From assembly GCA_964427855.1 (NCBI GenBank), contig CAYRVH010000073.1:1-12970 (forward strand): 12,970 nucleotides of DNA, written 5' to 3'. The notes beneath the pieces are model-generated. The model worked only from the letters and a program-made list of their open reading frames with translations, had not been told where the DNA came from and searched no databases. The translations under genes were made by a program, and so were the position numbers. Each line of letters opens with the position of its first letter. The stretch's first letter is position 1. This stretch comes from JAUPKT01 sp964427855. GTDB taxonomy: Bacteria > Desulfobacterota > Desulfomonilia > Desulfomonilales > Desulfomonilaceae. Positions 6,974 to 12,970 of the stretch are shown piece after piece.

Positions 6974-7300
6974 CTAAATCAAGCCCTGCAGCTTCCAAAG
7001 ACTTGCCCCCGCCGCCTGACTGACCTCAAAAGATTTGCCCACTGCGTATTCCTCTCTGGGATCTCTCAATATCCGCACCGGTGTCAGCACAAAGCAGTCG
7101 CACTGATCATCACATTGATCTTCCATCACCGTGACGATCATTTGAATGCCGTTTTCAGTATAGATGGCCTGCCTGCCCACAAAGACCAGTGGATATCGAG
7201 GGTTGGCAGAGCGCTCCCCCTTTTCCAATTTCTCCAGTTCGGGCTTCTTCGTGGCTGCAGAATAGGGATTGCAACCTGAACAACTCGTACATCCCGCCAT
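6974..7300 (-). CDS. Small Cys-rich protein of unknown function
   Basis: Seen: 108 residues from the ATG at 7300, with a strong AGAGGAG about 6 bases upstream. The N-terminus MAGCTSCSGCNPYSAATKKP has three Cys spaced C-x2-C-x2-C, and a second cluster, QCDDQCDCF, occurs near residues 61-69. No membrane segment or signal peptide is visible. The middle, NPRYPLVFVGRQAIYTENGIQMIVTVMED, is probably beta-rich. Not recognised as a known family. Cys clusters of this kind can hold zinc or an iron-sulfur cluster, but that is an inference. Context: it is the first gene after a promoter-like site just past dnaX, and it ends 60 bases before the cytochrome b5-like gene, so it is probably the leading gene of the redox/prenyltransferase operon. 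Confidence 0.75.
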   Translation of the reverse strand: MAGCTSCSGCNPYSAATKKPELEKLEKGERSANPRYPLVFVGRQAIYTENGIQMIVTVMEDQCDDQCDCFVLTPVRILRDPREEYAVGKSFEVSQAAGASLWKLQGLI

Positions 7301-7350
7301 CTTTTTCTCCTCTGTGCGCTGTGTGTCTTCAGATGCCCTGAAAACCACTC

Positions 7351-7379
7351 TAAGTTAAGGCGTTGTTCGTGGCGTGTCA
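7351..7379 (-). promoter_or_regulatory. Candidate sigma-70 promoter between dnaX and the Cys-rich gene
   Basis: On the minus strand, a perfect -35 TTGACA (7379-7374) is followed after 17 bases by TAACTT (7356-7351). The -10 keeps the key TA....T but matches TATAAT at only three positions. Predicted transcription would begin near 7344, about 45 bases before the Cys-rich gene ATG. The site lies 16 bases past the dnaX stop, in the only sizeable gap between the two genes. Confidence 0.5.
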
Positions 7380-7394
7380 AGCAGAAGGCAGGTA

Positions 7395-9149
7395 TCAGCC
7401 TTTAGGAGTTATAATTTTGATGTCTTCGACGGTCGCGTCATCAAACTCTGCGAGAACCGCCTTGGTGATAGGATTTTCCAGCGCCTCAGATTTGAGGGCC
7501 CGATCCAAATCGGACTGACCGTTGGCGGGGGCGTCATAAAGCCGAGGGCTCGCCAGGGTGGTCTCGGAGGCAAGATTCAGAACCTTGATTTGAGCGCCGC
7601 CAAAAAAATCATTGAATATTTCTTTTACATCTGTCTTGCTGTACAGACGAGTTTCAAATTCCTTGCTGTAAAAAGCTTTGTGAAAACCAATTTCCACCTT
7701 TTTGGGACCGTAAGATATCAGGCTGCCATGCTCCATGAGAGACACGATGAAGCGGTCGCAACCGCTTGCCGCAAGACGATTTCGCAATTCTATCCAGACC
7801 TCGTCCGGAGGCCCTGAAGCCACGGGCATGATGCCAGTGATCGTGAATCTGCTCTCCGCACCTGTTTCAGTATTTTCCTCGCGTCCCTTTGTGGGTGATC
7901 CAATATCATAGGACGTCGCCGGCGTCGGAGGTTGCGACCTCAGAGCAACTGGCCTGCGCTGGCAGTGGTTCTGACGCGCCGGTATGTCGCCTTGATCCAC
8001 GTGCGCATCGATCTTTTGGATCAGTCCCTTCAAATCGACCACATCCGGGGCGTGTATTATCCGAAGGACAGTCATTTCTAAAAAAATCCAGGGATCCAAA
8101 GACCGCCGAATTTCACCCTCGCCCTTGAGCAATAGTGAAAAAAAGACTTGCAATTGCTCAGCAGACGTCAAAGAAGCCAGTTCGTCGAGTTCAGACAGTT
8201 CGGATTGCGGCGTATCCAATATGCCGTCTGTACGAGCGTCCTGCGGAAGGGTCTTAACCATGAGCAAATTCCGCATGTAATGAATGAAGTCCAACAGGAA
8301 TTGCTCCGGGTCCGCGCCGTCCTGAAAAAGCCGGTTGAGAATCCGCAGGGCTTCGTCCGCGCGCCTTTCGATGACGGCCCTGGCCAATTGGGCGAAACTC
8401 GCACGACCGGAAATTCCCAACGCTGCGAGCACGTCTTCCAATGTGATGTTGGCTGAGCCGAAGGCCACCACTTGATCCAATAAACTAAGGGCGTCACGGA
8501 ACGACCCCTGAGCCTCTCTTGCTATCAGTGCAAGCGCCTCTTCAGATGCGTCGATACATTCTTTTTTGAGAATTCCGGCCATGCCGGAGATAATTTCTCT
8601 GAGCGAGATAGTCCGAAAATTGAACCTCTGGCACCTTGAGTTGATTGTGGCAGGCACCTTATGGGACTCGGTGGTGGCAAATATGAATTTTGCGTGAGCC
8701 GGCGGCTCTTCCAGCGTTTTCAGCAGGGCGTTAAAGGCGTTTACGGAGATCATGTGGACTTCATCGATAATGATGATTCGATACGGCGAGGAGGCGGGCG
8801 GATACCTCAAGTTTTCATTAATTTCCCTTATATTGTCCACCGAGGTGTTCGAGGCCCCGTCAATCTCTTGTACGTCTATACTGGCGCCACGATTGATCTC
8901 TCGACAGGAAAGACACTTGTTGCAGGGCTCGGGGTCTGATGGCGGTCTTCCCGAACAATTGAGTGCCTTGGCTAGTATTCGCGCGATGGTGGTCTTGCCA
9001 ACTCCCCGCACCCCGCAAAAGAGAAATGCGTGAGCCACACGCCCCGACACCAAGGCGTTCATCAACGTTTTCGTGACGTGAGTCTGGCCAATGACTTCTG
9101 AGAAACGGGCTGGGCGATATTTGCGTGCAAGCACGAGGTAGGAAGGCAT
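7395..9149 (-). CDS. dnaX: DNA polymerase III subunit gamma/tau (DnaX)
   Basis: Seen: 584 residues, opening MPSYLVLARKYRPARFSEVI, the universal DnaX start. The Walker A motif GVRGVGKTT is at 46-54; the four zinc-binding Cys (C65, C76, C79, C82) follow; IIIIDEVHM at 125-133 is Walker B; and NSRCQRF at 170-176 holds the SRC sensor. Domain III (the clamp-loader collar) spans about 245-366, followed by a low-complexity linker (about 385-440) and a tau-like C-terminal domain (445-584). Known: DnaX is the ATP-driven motor subunit of the sliding-clamp loader and, as tau, links the polymerases of the replisome. Context: it lies 39 bases after the SRP RNA gene; an ffs-dnaX neighbourhood is known in other bacteria. 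AAGGA lies about 10 bases before the ATG. ybaB and recR, the usual downstream partners, are absent. Confidence 0.96.
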   Translation of the reverse strand: MPSYLVLARKYRPARFSEVIGQTHVTKTLMNALVSGRVAHAFLFCGVRGVGKTTIARILAKALNCSGRPPSDPEPCNKCLSCREINRGASIDVQEIDGASNTSVDNIREINENLRYPPASSPYRIIIIDEVHMISVNAFNALLKTLEEPPAHAKFIFATTESHKVPATINSRCQRFNFRTISLREIISGMAGILKKECIDASEEALALIAREAQGSFRDALSLLDQVVAFGSANITLEDVLAALGISGRASFAQLARAVIERRADEALRILNRLFQDGADPEQFLLDFIHYMRNLLMVKTLPQDARTDGILDTPQSELSELDELASLTSAEQLQVFFSLLLKGEGEIRRSLDPWIFLEMTVLRIIHAPDVVDLKGLIQKIDAHVDQGDIPARQNHCQRRPVALRSQPPTPATSYDIGSPTKGREENTETGAESRFTITGIMPVASGPPDEVWIELRNRLAASGCDRFIVSLMEHGSLISYGPKKVEIGFHKAFYSKEFETRLYSKTDVKEIFNDFFGGAQIKVLNLASETTLASPRLYDAPANGQSDLDRALKSEALENPITKAVLAEFDDATVEDIKIITPKG

Positions 9150-9188
9150 TCCACTGCGAGTCCTTGCAAGAGGGGGGAACCACGCGCA

Positions 9189-9292
9189 GCCGGTGATCGG
9201 GTGTAAGAGCCGACCCCCGAGATTACTTCCGCTGCTTCCTTCCGGACCTGACGGGTTGAGTAACTCCAGGTCGCTCTTTCCCGGTCACCGGC
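9189..9292 (-). ncRNA. ffs: Signal recognition particle RNA, small bacterial (4.5S) type
   Basis: Seen: on the minus strand, the core GTCAGGTCCGGAAGGAAGCA (9251-9232) is the near-invariant SRP helix 8, with the GGAA tetraloop at 9243-9240 and the symmetric loop CAGG/AGCA that binds Ffh. The ends pair over 13 positions with one mismatch: GCCGGTGACCGGG at the 5' end and CCCGATCACCGGC at the 3' end. This defines a hairpin of about 104 bases, the normal small-SRP size. Known: this RNA and Ffh form the particle that targets nascent membrane proteins to FtsY and the translocon. No clear -35/-10 pair was seen at the expected distance, and there is no T-rich terminator before dnaX, so processing from a longer transcript is plausible. 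Confidence 0.95.
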
Positions 9293-9665
9293 GGCGATTG
9301 ATTCCCCACTGCTTGGGCATCGAGCCATTCATTTTGTGCAGTACCTTTACCGTAATGTCTTGCAGCTCGTCAAGGCATCCACACAAACACGGCGCAACAG
9401 ACCTAGTGCCATACGCGCCGCGGGTAGGCTGGAACTCGTTCTCCCCGTGATCAGGAGTATTCCCTAAACGAGGCTGACTCGCGCAGTCACATTTTTTGCG
9501 ACAAAACTCCGGTATTTGGAGTATAGGGGGGTCTCGAGGAAACTGGGCATTTGCGACAGGCGCCTGCGCCCGTTTGACGCTCGCTGAGATTACTTCATCG
9601 CCTTTGGCTCGTGGCAACGACAAGAGACGATTGAAGCGTTATTGCCAGCCAAGTAGGTTGAACTG

Positions 9666-9692
9666 TTGATAAAATATGACAACAAATATAGA
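9666..9692 (+). promoter_or_regulatory. Weak promoter-like sequence upstream of the stem-loop
   Basis: TTGATA (9666-9671) is followed after 15 bases by TATAGA (9687-9692) in an AT-rich stretch. The spacing is short for sigma-70. A start 6-7 bases on would fall at about 9698, exactly where the long stem-loop begins. Confidence 0.25.
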
Positions 9693-9697
9693 AGAGC

Positions 9698-9746
9698 GTC
9701 TCAGCGCTGTCCTCGGACTCCATGGCATCTTCCGAGGCGCTGAGAC
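9698..9746 (+). other. Long stem-loop in the leader region of the DUF3160-like gene
   Basis: GTCTCAGCG (9698-9706) pairs perfectly with CGCTGAGAC (9738-9746), and CCTCGGA (9711-9717) pairs with TCCGAGG (9731-9737). This makes a 16-base-pair stem with one four-base bulge (CTGT) and a 13-base loop. No T-run follows on either strand, so an ordinary intrinsic terminator is unlikely. It could be a 5' mRNA stabiliser, a small RNA, or a protein-binding site. Strand is given as plus only because the downstream gene is plus. Confidence 0.5.
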
Positions 9747-9820
9747 AAGGAAACGAACGATCCGGTCACAGCGGCTACGCGATGACGAGTAAGGACAGTA
9801 AACCTGACCTCTAGGATTCT

Positions 9821-9850
9821 TTGTCAGGATTTTACGTAGCGTGCGATTAT
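9821..9850 (+). promoter_or_regulatory. Candidate promoter for the DUF3160-like gene
   Basis: TTGTCA (9821-9826, five of six to TTGACA) and GATTAT (9845-9850, four of six to TATAAT) are separated by 18 bases. Transcription would start near 9857, about 70 bases before the ATG of the plus-strand gene. Confidence 0.35.
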
Positions 9851-9928
9851 TGGTGGTGAGCGTGGGACGATGCACAGGCAACTGCCGCGTCGGCGACCAA
9901 GGCAGGCGTTTTCCGTAAGGAGGAAACA

Positions 9929-11590
9929 ATGAATCGAGTGCGAGGTAACCTGTTGCTTTTTGTAATCATTCTGTTGCTTGTGGGGCTTTGCGCTTGGACG
10001 CTCGTACCAGCAGCTCGCCAAAAGCCGACGGCAAAACCGCCTTCACTCCTCCAACCCATTACATCAAATCCTAGGGAATGGGCTGCTGCGCAGCTTGAAG
10101 AGGGAAGGGACCTCTATCTCTCGTCGAACTATCTCTTTCAAAATGCAAAATTGAGGGCCCAAAAGGTCTTGATGGAATATGAGACTCGCACCCTGCTCCC
10201 GACCGTTATGGAATCGATGGACGGTCTGAAACAGACTGGGCTCGAGGGCCAATCCTTGGCGTTTGTCGAGGTGGCGCGCAAGCTCCTGGATCCAGATGCC
10301 AGCGTCGATTCGTCCGTCTCTGCCAACGTGAATGAGCGCGTCCAGGGATTCATGAACGATCCTCGCAATATTCCTCGTGGCCATTATACCACATCTGAAG
10401 AGCTGAAAAGATATTTCAGGGGTATGCAGTTTTTGAGCAAGGCCACCTTCGATGTGGAGGTCAACAAAGAGTGGTTTCAGCAAAGCCAGTACATGCTCTT
10501 CCCCTTGGATGCCGTTGAGCCGATCTGCCGCGTACTCTCCGATCCAGCCAACGCGGCCCTTAAAGAGAGGTTGGATTTAATTGCCTCTTTTTACTCATTT
10601 CTGGTAGGCCCTCCGGACCTGCCCACTTTACGCGAACTGCTCAAGGACAACCTAAAGATCGACCGTGCCGAAATTCTGGCATACGCGAGAGCAAAAGGCA
10701 TGCCCCGGATTAATAAAGCTATGGGCGTCGGCGTCCAATTTTTAGGGGAGCGCTTTACTCCTACTCAGCAGGTTGTCGACGCGCTTTCTCAGACTTTTTT
10801 AGCGCAAGATATCGCACTGAACAGAGACAAGGCTTTTGAAATACTTCGCATGAAGCATGTACTCCAGGGACTAACCAGGGGCAAGGCGAAGGTTGCCGGT
10901 CTGATCGGTCAGAAAAGCAGCCCTCCCGGCTCGCGCGACTCCTATTACGGTTTGTGCGTCACGGCTATCGAGGCTATGATAGCCCCCGAGCAGGGAGATT
11001 ATGGACTTAATGGGGCGGCGGCCGCGCTTACAGCCCTCGCTGAGCAGACGATCCTTGTGACAAAGCAATCGGCCCTGATTGTCAAGGGCGCGCCGTTTGC
11101 CACGGAGTCGAAGAACAAGCCAGGTCGTATTTGGGTTCAAAAAGGAATCGAGAAATTCTTAAAGCAGCTCAGCCAGGCGGAGAAAAAACTTTACGAGGCA
11201 TGCGGCGTCCAATGGGATGGGCAGCCGTACGCCTATCTTATCGAGCTCTCCCGCATCGGAAAACCTGTCGCATCGGATTCCGTGAAGGGAGTTGCTCTGA
11301 GCCAGTTCGCAGGGCGTTTGGTGCTAGACCCCACGGTCATTGTTGACGCTTTTTTTTACTCGGTGCGTCGCGACCGCGCATTTCTCCAATGGGCCATTGG
11401 TCCGTTCAAGGCGGCGTATGATCTTCCCAACAAGAGCAAGGCATTCGGCATGGAATTAGTCTTTTTTGAGGGATGGCACGACAAACTGATCCCCGGATCA
11501 GACAAGCCGATTACCAGTGAAGAATGGCGCGAACTATTTGCAGATGGCCAATACAAGCTCCTTCATACCTATGCGCCGTTGAATAAATGA
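9929..11590 (+). CDS. Membrane-anchored or exported protein resembling DUF3160
   Basis: Seen: 553 residues from an ATG with an ideal AAGGAGG (9917-9923) five bases upstream. Residues 8-28 (LLLFVIILLLVGLCAWTLVPA) form a single N-terminal hydrophobic segment after MNRVRGN, so the rest is probably outside the cytoplasm, either anchored or cleaved. The remainder is mostly helical, including EELKRYFRGMQFLSKATF (about residues 157-174), which recalls the DUF3160 family. Known: DUF3160 proteins are large, exported and of unknown role; the family match is from memory of this motif and is not firm. Context: a lone plus-strand gene facing a convergent thioesterase gene 36 bases on; a leader with a large stem-loop lies upstream. 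No catalytic motif, Cys cluster or repeat was recognised. Confidence 0.75.
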   Translation: MNRVRGNLLLFVIILLLVGLCAWTLVPAARQKPTAKPPSLLQPITSNPREWAAAQLEEGRDLYLSSNYLFQNAKLRAQKVLMEYETRTLLPTVMESMDGLKQTGLEGQSLAFVEVARKLLDPDASVDSSVSANVNERVQGFMNDPRNIPRGHYTTSEELKRYFRGMQFLSKATFDVEVNKEWFQQSQYMLFPLDAVEPICRVLSDPANAALKERLDLIASFYSFLVGPPDLPTLRELLKDNLKIDRAEILAYARAKGMPRINKAMGVGVQFLGERFTPTQQVVDALSQTFLAQDIALNRDKAFEILRMKHVLQGLTRGKAKVAGLIGQKSSPPGSRDSYYGLCVTAIEAMIAPEQGDYGLNGAAAALTALAEQTILVTKQSALIVKGAPFATESKNKPGRIWVQKGIEKFLKQLSQAEKKLYEACGVQWDGQPYAYLIELSRIGKPVASDSVKGVALSQFAGRLVLDPTVIVDAFFYSVRRDRAFLQWAIGPFKAAYDLPNKSKAFGMELVFFEGWHDKLIPGSDKPITSEEWRELFADGQYKLLHTYAPLNK

Positions 11591-11626
11591 GGAACTCTTC
11601 GCCTTGTTTGTGGAAGCGCCGCCCGA

Positions 11627-12103
11627 TCAGATGTGTGAGGTCTCCAAAAATTTTGGTGGAAGTGCAGCGGAGTGTCTGAACGGAAAATTGGGGAGGACAA
11701 TCACCGTGGATGTCCCATGAGCCAGAATCCTGCCTTGTTCGTCTGTCACCGTGGCCTCAGCCAGGCCAAGGGTCTTGCCGAGTTTGATGCGTTGCCCCGT
11801 GGCAATCATCATGCCTTGGGCCGCTGGCGCCAAATAATTTACCTTCAGATCCACGGTCGTCATGCCGGCGTCCTCGTCCACTTCTGAAAACACGGCCCAG
11901 AAGGCCGCAGCATCGATAATCGAAGAGAACACGCCGCCGTGGACGACCCCAAAAGGCTGGAGATGCTTTTCGGCAAGGCGTATGTGCAGAACGGCTCGTC
12001 CGAGTTGCAAATCCACAAGGCGCATAGACAGCAGTTCAAAATATGGACAGTGATTGACCCCTGCGCTGATTTCTTTCACATACTGCGGATTCAACTCCCT
12101 CAT
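11627..12103 (-). CDS. PaaI-type hotdog-fold thioesterase
   Basis: Seen: 158 residues from the ATG at 12103. The core VVHGGVFSSIIDAAAFWA at about 53-70 is the hotdog HGG...D motif (H55, G56, G57, D64). LAEKHLQPFG comes before it, and MTTVDLKVNYLAPA plus ATGQRIKLGKTLGLAEATVTD and GRILAHGTSTVIVLP follow, as in PaaI/YbgC-like acyl-CoA thioesterases. Known: these enzymes hydrolyse acyl- or aryl-CoA thioesters, with Asp or Glu and the HGG backbone acting at the thioester. The substrate cannot be told. A GTG two codons upstream (12109) is a good alternative start, with GGAGAG about 7 bases before it. The last 20 or so residues after VIVLP are not conserved. Convergent with the DUF3160-like gene, with no clear terminator in the 36-base gap. 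Confidence 0.88.
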   Translation of the reverse strand: MRELNPQYVKEISAGVNHCPYFELLSMRLVDLQLGRAVLHIRLAEKHLQPFGVVHGGVFSSIIDAAAFWAVFSEVDEDAGMTTVDLKVNYLAPAAQGMMIATGQRIKLGKTLGLAEATVTDEQGRILAHGTSTVIVLPNFPFRHSAALPPKFLETSHI

Positions 12104-12474
12104 AGTCACACTAATCCTCTCTCCTCGTCTCTCGTATTTTGAGAGCTGCGTGTGCAGCCCACCAGCCTCCTCTAAGAGTTCTCGAACAAAACCGAGAATT
12201 CGACAGCAACCTTTATGCTCGATTGATCTGAGTAGAGATTGCGTCGTCGCCTTGGGCGCCTCTTGGTGACAGCGTACCATTCTGTGTCATTGCGCACCCC
12301 ACCAACCCATCTCGCAATGACTCCGGGACAAAAAAATGCGTTTGCGGATGTTGCATCATCACAAATTTGATGCGTTATTTCCACCTTAAATATCTGCATG
12401 AAAGATTCGCCTTGTACTATTTGTCAGGCTTTCGATGTATATTGCCCCTCCAGGAAGTTTGGGAGGCTGCGTCC
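12104..12474. other. Intergenic region between divergent thioesterase and SIS-domain genes
   Basis: This divergent gap of 371 bases should hold promoters for both genes. It contains a degenerate inverted repeat (listed separately) and a short GCATCA/TGATGC stem at 12353-12373. TATATT at 12438-12443 resembles a -10 element for the plus-strand gene, but no -35 lies at the right distance. The open frames here look non-coding, with no recognised protein. Confidence 0.4.
12235..12321. repeat. Degenerate dispersed-type inverted repeat
   Basis: GTCATTGCG (12286-12294) and CGCAATGAC (12313-12321) are perfect 9-base inverted arms around an 18-base spacer. Just before, GAGATTGCGTCGTCGCCTTG (from 12235) resembles one half of a short repeat seen in many bacterial genomes (GAGATTGCTTCGTCGC... 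ending CGCAATGAC). Two joined or overlapping degraded copies would explain both pieces. The link to that repeat family is from memory; only the inverted arms are directly certain. Confidence 0.45.
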
Positions 12475-12970
12475 ATGATGGATCAATCCACTCTTGTTGC
12501 GGGAGAGAGACCCTCGCCCCTTGCCTTTGCTCAACGCTACGTCCACCGCGTGCAATATCTCTTGAAGAACTTAGATATAAATGCCGTGGCTGCGGTTATA
12601 GATGTTTTCCTTCATGCACGCCAACGCGGCAATACGATATTTTTCGTGGGCAACGGCGGCAGCGCCGCCACTGCCGAGCACTTTGCCAATGATCTCACTG
12701 TCGGCGCCTCCTCGGGAGGCGGGCCGCTCTTCCGCGCCGTAAGCCTCACCTCGAACATGGCCCTGCTCACGTGCATCGCCAACGATTTCGGCTATGATCG
12801 AGTGTTTGAACGTCAACTGAGCAATCTTATGAAGGCCGGGGACGTGGTGGTCGGAATATCAGCCAGCGGGAATTCTCTCAACGTCGTGAAAGCCCTTGAG
12901 TACGCCGCAAACAATGCGGGGATCCCCGTCGCTATCGTGGGCTTTGATGGAGGCTGTATGAAGAACATCG
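12475..12970 (+). CDS. gmhA: SIS-domain sugar-phosphate isomerase, GmhA-like (partial at right edge)
   Basis: Seen: an ATG at 12475 with GGGAGG (12461-12466) eight bases upstream; 165 codons are visible before the window ends, so the C-terminus is missing. The phosphosugar-binding SIS motifs are clear: FFVGNGGSAATAEHFANDL at about 56-74, TCIANDFGYDRVFERQL at 99-115, and VVGISASGNSLNVVKALE at 125-142. Known: this pattern fits D-sedoheptulose-7-phosphate isomerase (GmhA), first step of ADP-heptose synthesis for the lipopolysaccharide core. The catalytic Glu/His region resembles GmhA (AEHFANDL), but the segment SSGGGPLFRAVSLTSN differs somewhat from E. coli GmhA, so a related SIS isomerase is possible. 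The adjacent ATG at 12478 is an equal start. Confidence 0.85.
   Translation, partial: MMDQSTLVAGERPSPLAFAQRYVHRVQYLLKNLDINAVAAVIDVFLHARQRGNTIFFVGNGGSAATAEHFANDLTVGASSGGGPLFRAVSLTSNMALLTCIANDFGYDRVFERQLSNLMKAGDVVVGISASGNSLNVVKALEYAANNAGIPVAIVGFDGGCMKNI

Larger units (their letters stand above)
9293..9928. other. Long intergenic region between SRP RNA and the DUF3160-like gene
   Basis: This stretch of 636 bases separates the minus-strand SRP RNA from a plus-strand gene. It contains a long stem-loop (9698-9746), two plus-strand promoter-like sites, a 10-base palindrome CAGGCGCCTG (9557-9566), and a short stem TGACT/AGTCA near 9475-9489 followed by six T. Open frames cross it, including one of 112 codons on the minus strand from a TTG at 9623, but they lack a recognisable family, a ribosome binding site, or both, and run into the SRP RNA. 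No tRNA was found. Confidence 0.5.

Noticed and set aside
8138..8144. T7 run in dnaX (minus strand) as a slippage site making a shorter gamma form
   Set aside because: Adding one base gives a stop eight codons later, near residue 346, which would cut off the end of domain III needed for clamp-loader assembly. Known gamma forms end well after domain III. No A-AAA-AAG type signal was found at a suitable place.
9293..9400. Promoter for the SRP RNA (TTGACG at 9373-9368)
   Set aside because: The best -10 partner, TAAAGG, matches at three positions only and would start transcription some 45 bases before the mature RNA.
9475..9497. Stem TGACT/AGTCA followed by six T as a terminator
   Set aside because: Only five base pairs, and no gene on the plus strand ends there.
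9420..9600. A tRNA upstream of the SRP RNA, as seen in some bacteria
   Set aside because: No cloverleaf, T-loop motif or acceptor pairing could be found on either strand.
9285..9623. Minus-strand 112-codon frame upstream of the SRP RNA
   Set aside because: It starts at a TTG without a ribosome binding site, resembles no known family, and runs into the SRP RNA gene.
12172..12399. Minus-strand 75-codon frame upstream of the thioesterase
   Set aside because: It crosses the degenerate inverted repeat, is rich in Arg from repeat-like sequence, and shows no family features.

Overview
This 12,970-base window looks like a chromosomal segment of a Gram-negative anaerobe. The best guess is a member of the former Deltaproteobacteria (Desulfobacterota). 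That is an inference from moderate GC content, a zinc-ribbon/class III cyclase/AAA protein of a type common there, an NrdG-like radical SAM protein, and a GmhA-like sugar isomerase of the kind used for lipopolysaccharide heptose. No rRNA, tRNA, CRISPR array, integrase or intact transposase was found.

Layout. From about 9.3 kb down to the left edge, everything recognisable is on the minus strand. In transcription order it is: a small SRP RNA (4.5S type); dnaX (DNA polymerase III gamma/tau); a promoter-like site just after dnaX; a 108-residue Cys-rich protein; a cytochrome b5-like/DUF2231 membrane protein; a UbiA-type prenyltransferase; a SAM methyltransferase whose ATG overlaps the UbiA stop (ATGA); a doubtful small lipoprotein; an NrdG-like radical SAM protein; and a Ycf46-like AAA+ ATPase. 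The gaps are short, so the six confident genes after dnaX could form one operon.

The leftmost 2.2 kb is a graveyard. It holds a decayed MntA-HepT toxin-antitoxin pair (hepT is full length but has one in-frame stop), a class III cyclase cut off inside its ATPase domain with an unrelated tail, and a 40-codon remnant of a second zinc-ribbon head.

The right side differs. A non-coding stretch of about 640 bases, with a long stem-loop and promoter-like sequences, separates the SRP RNA from a plus-strand gene for a membrane-anchored DUF3160-like protein. Next come a convergent PaaI-type hotdog thioesterase (minus strand), a gap with a degenerate inverted repeat, and a plus-strand SIS-domain sugar-phosphate isomerase cut by the right edge.

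The most promising candidate for an undescribed system is the six-gene block from about 2.3 to 7.3 kb. It combines a Cys-rich protein, a probable membrane b-type heme protein, a membrane prenyltransferase, a methyltransferase, a radical SAM enzyme and an AAA+ ATPase. This could mean making or maintaining a membrane redox cofactor, but the sequence shows only co-localisation.
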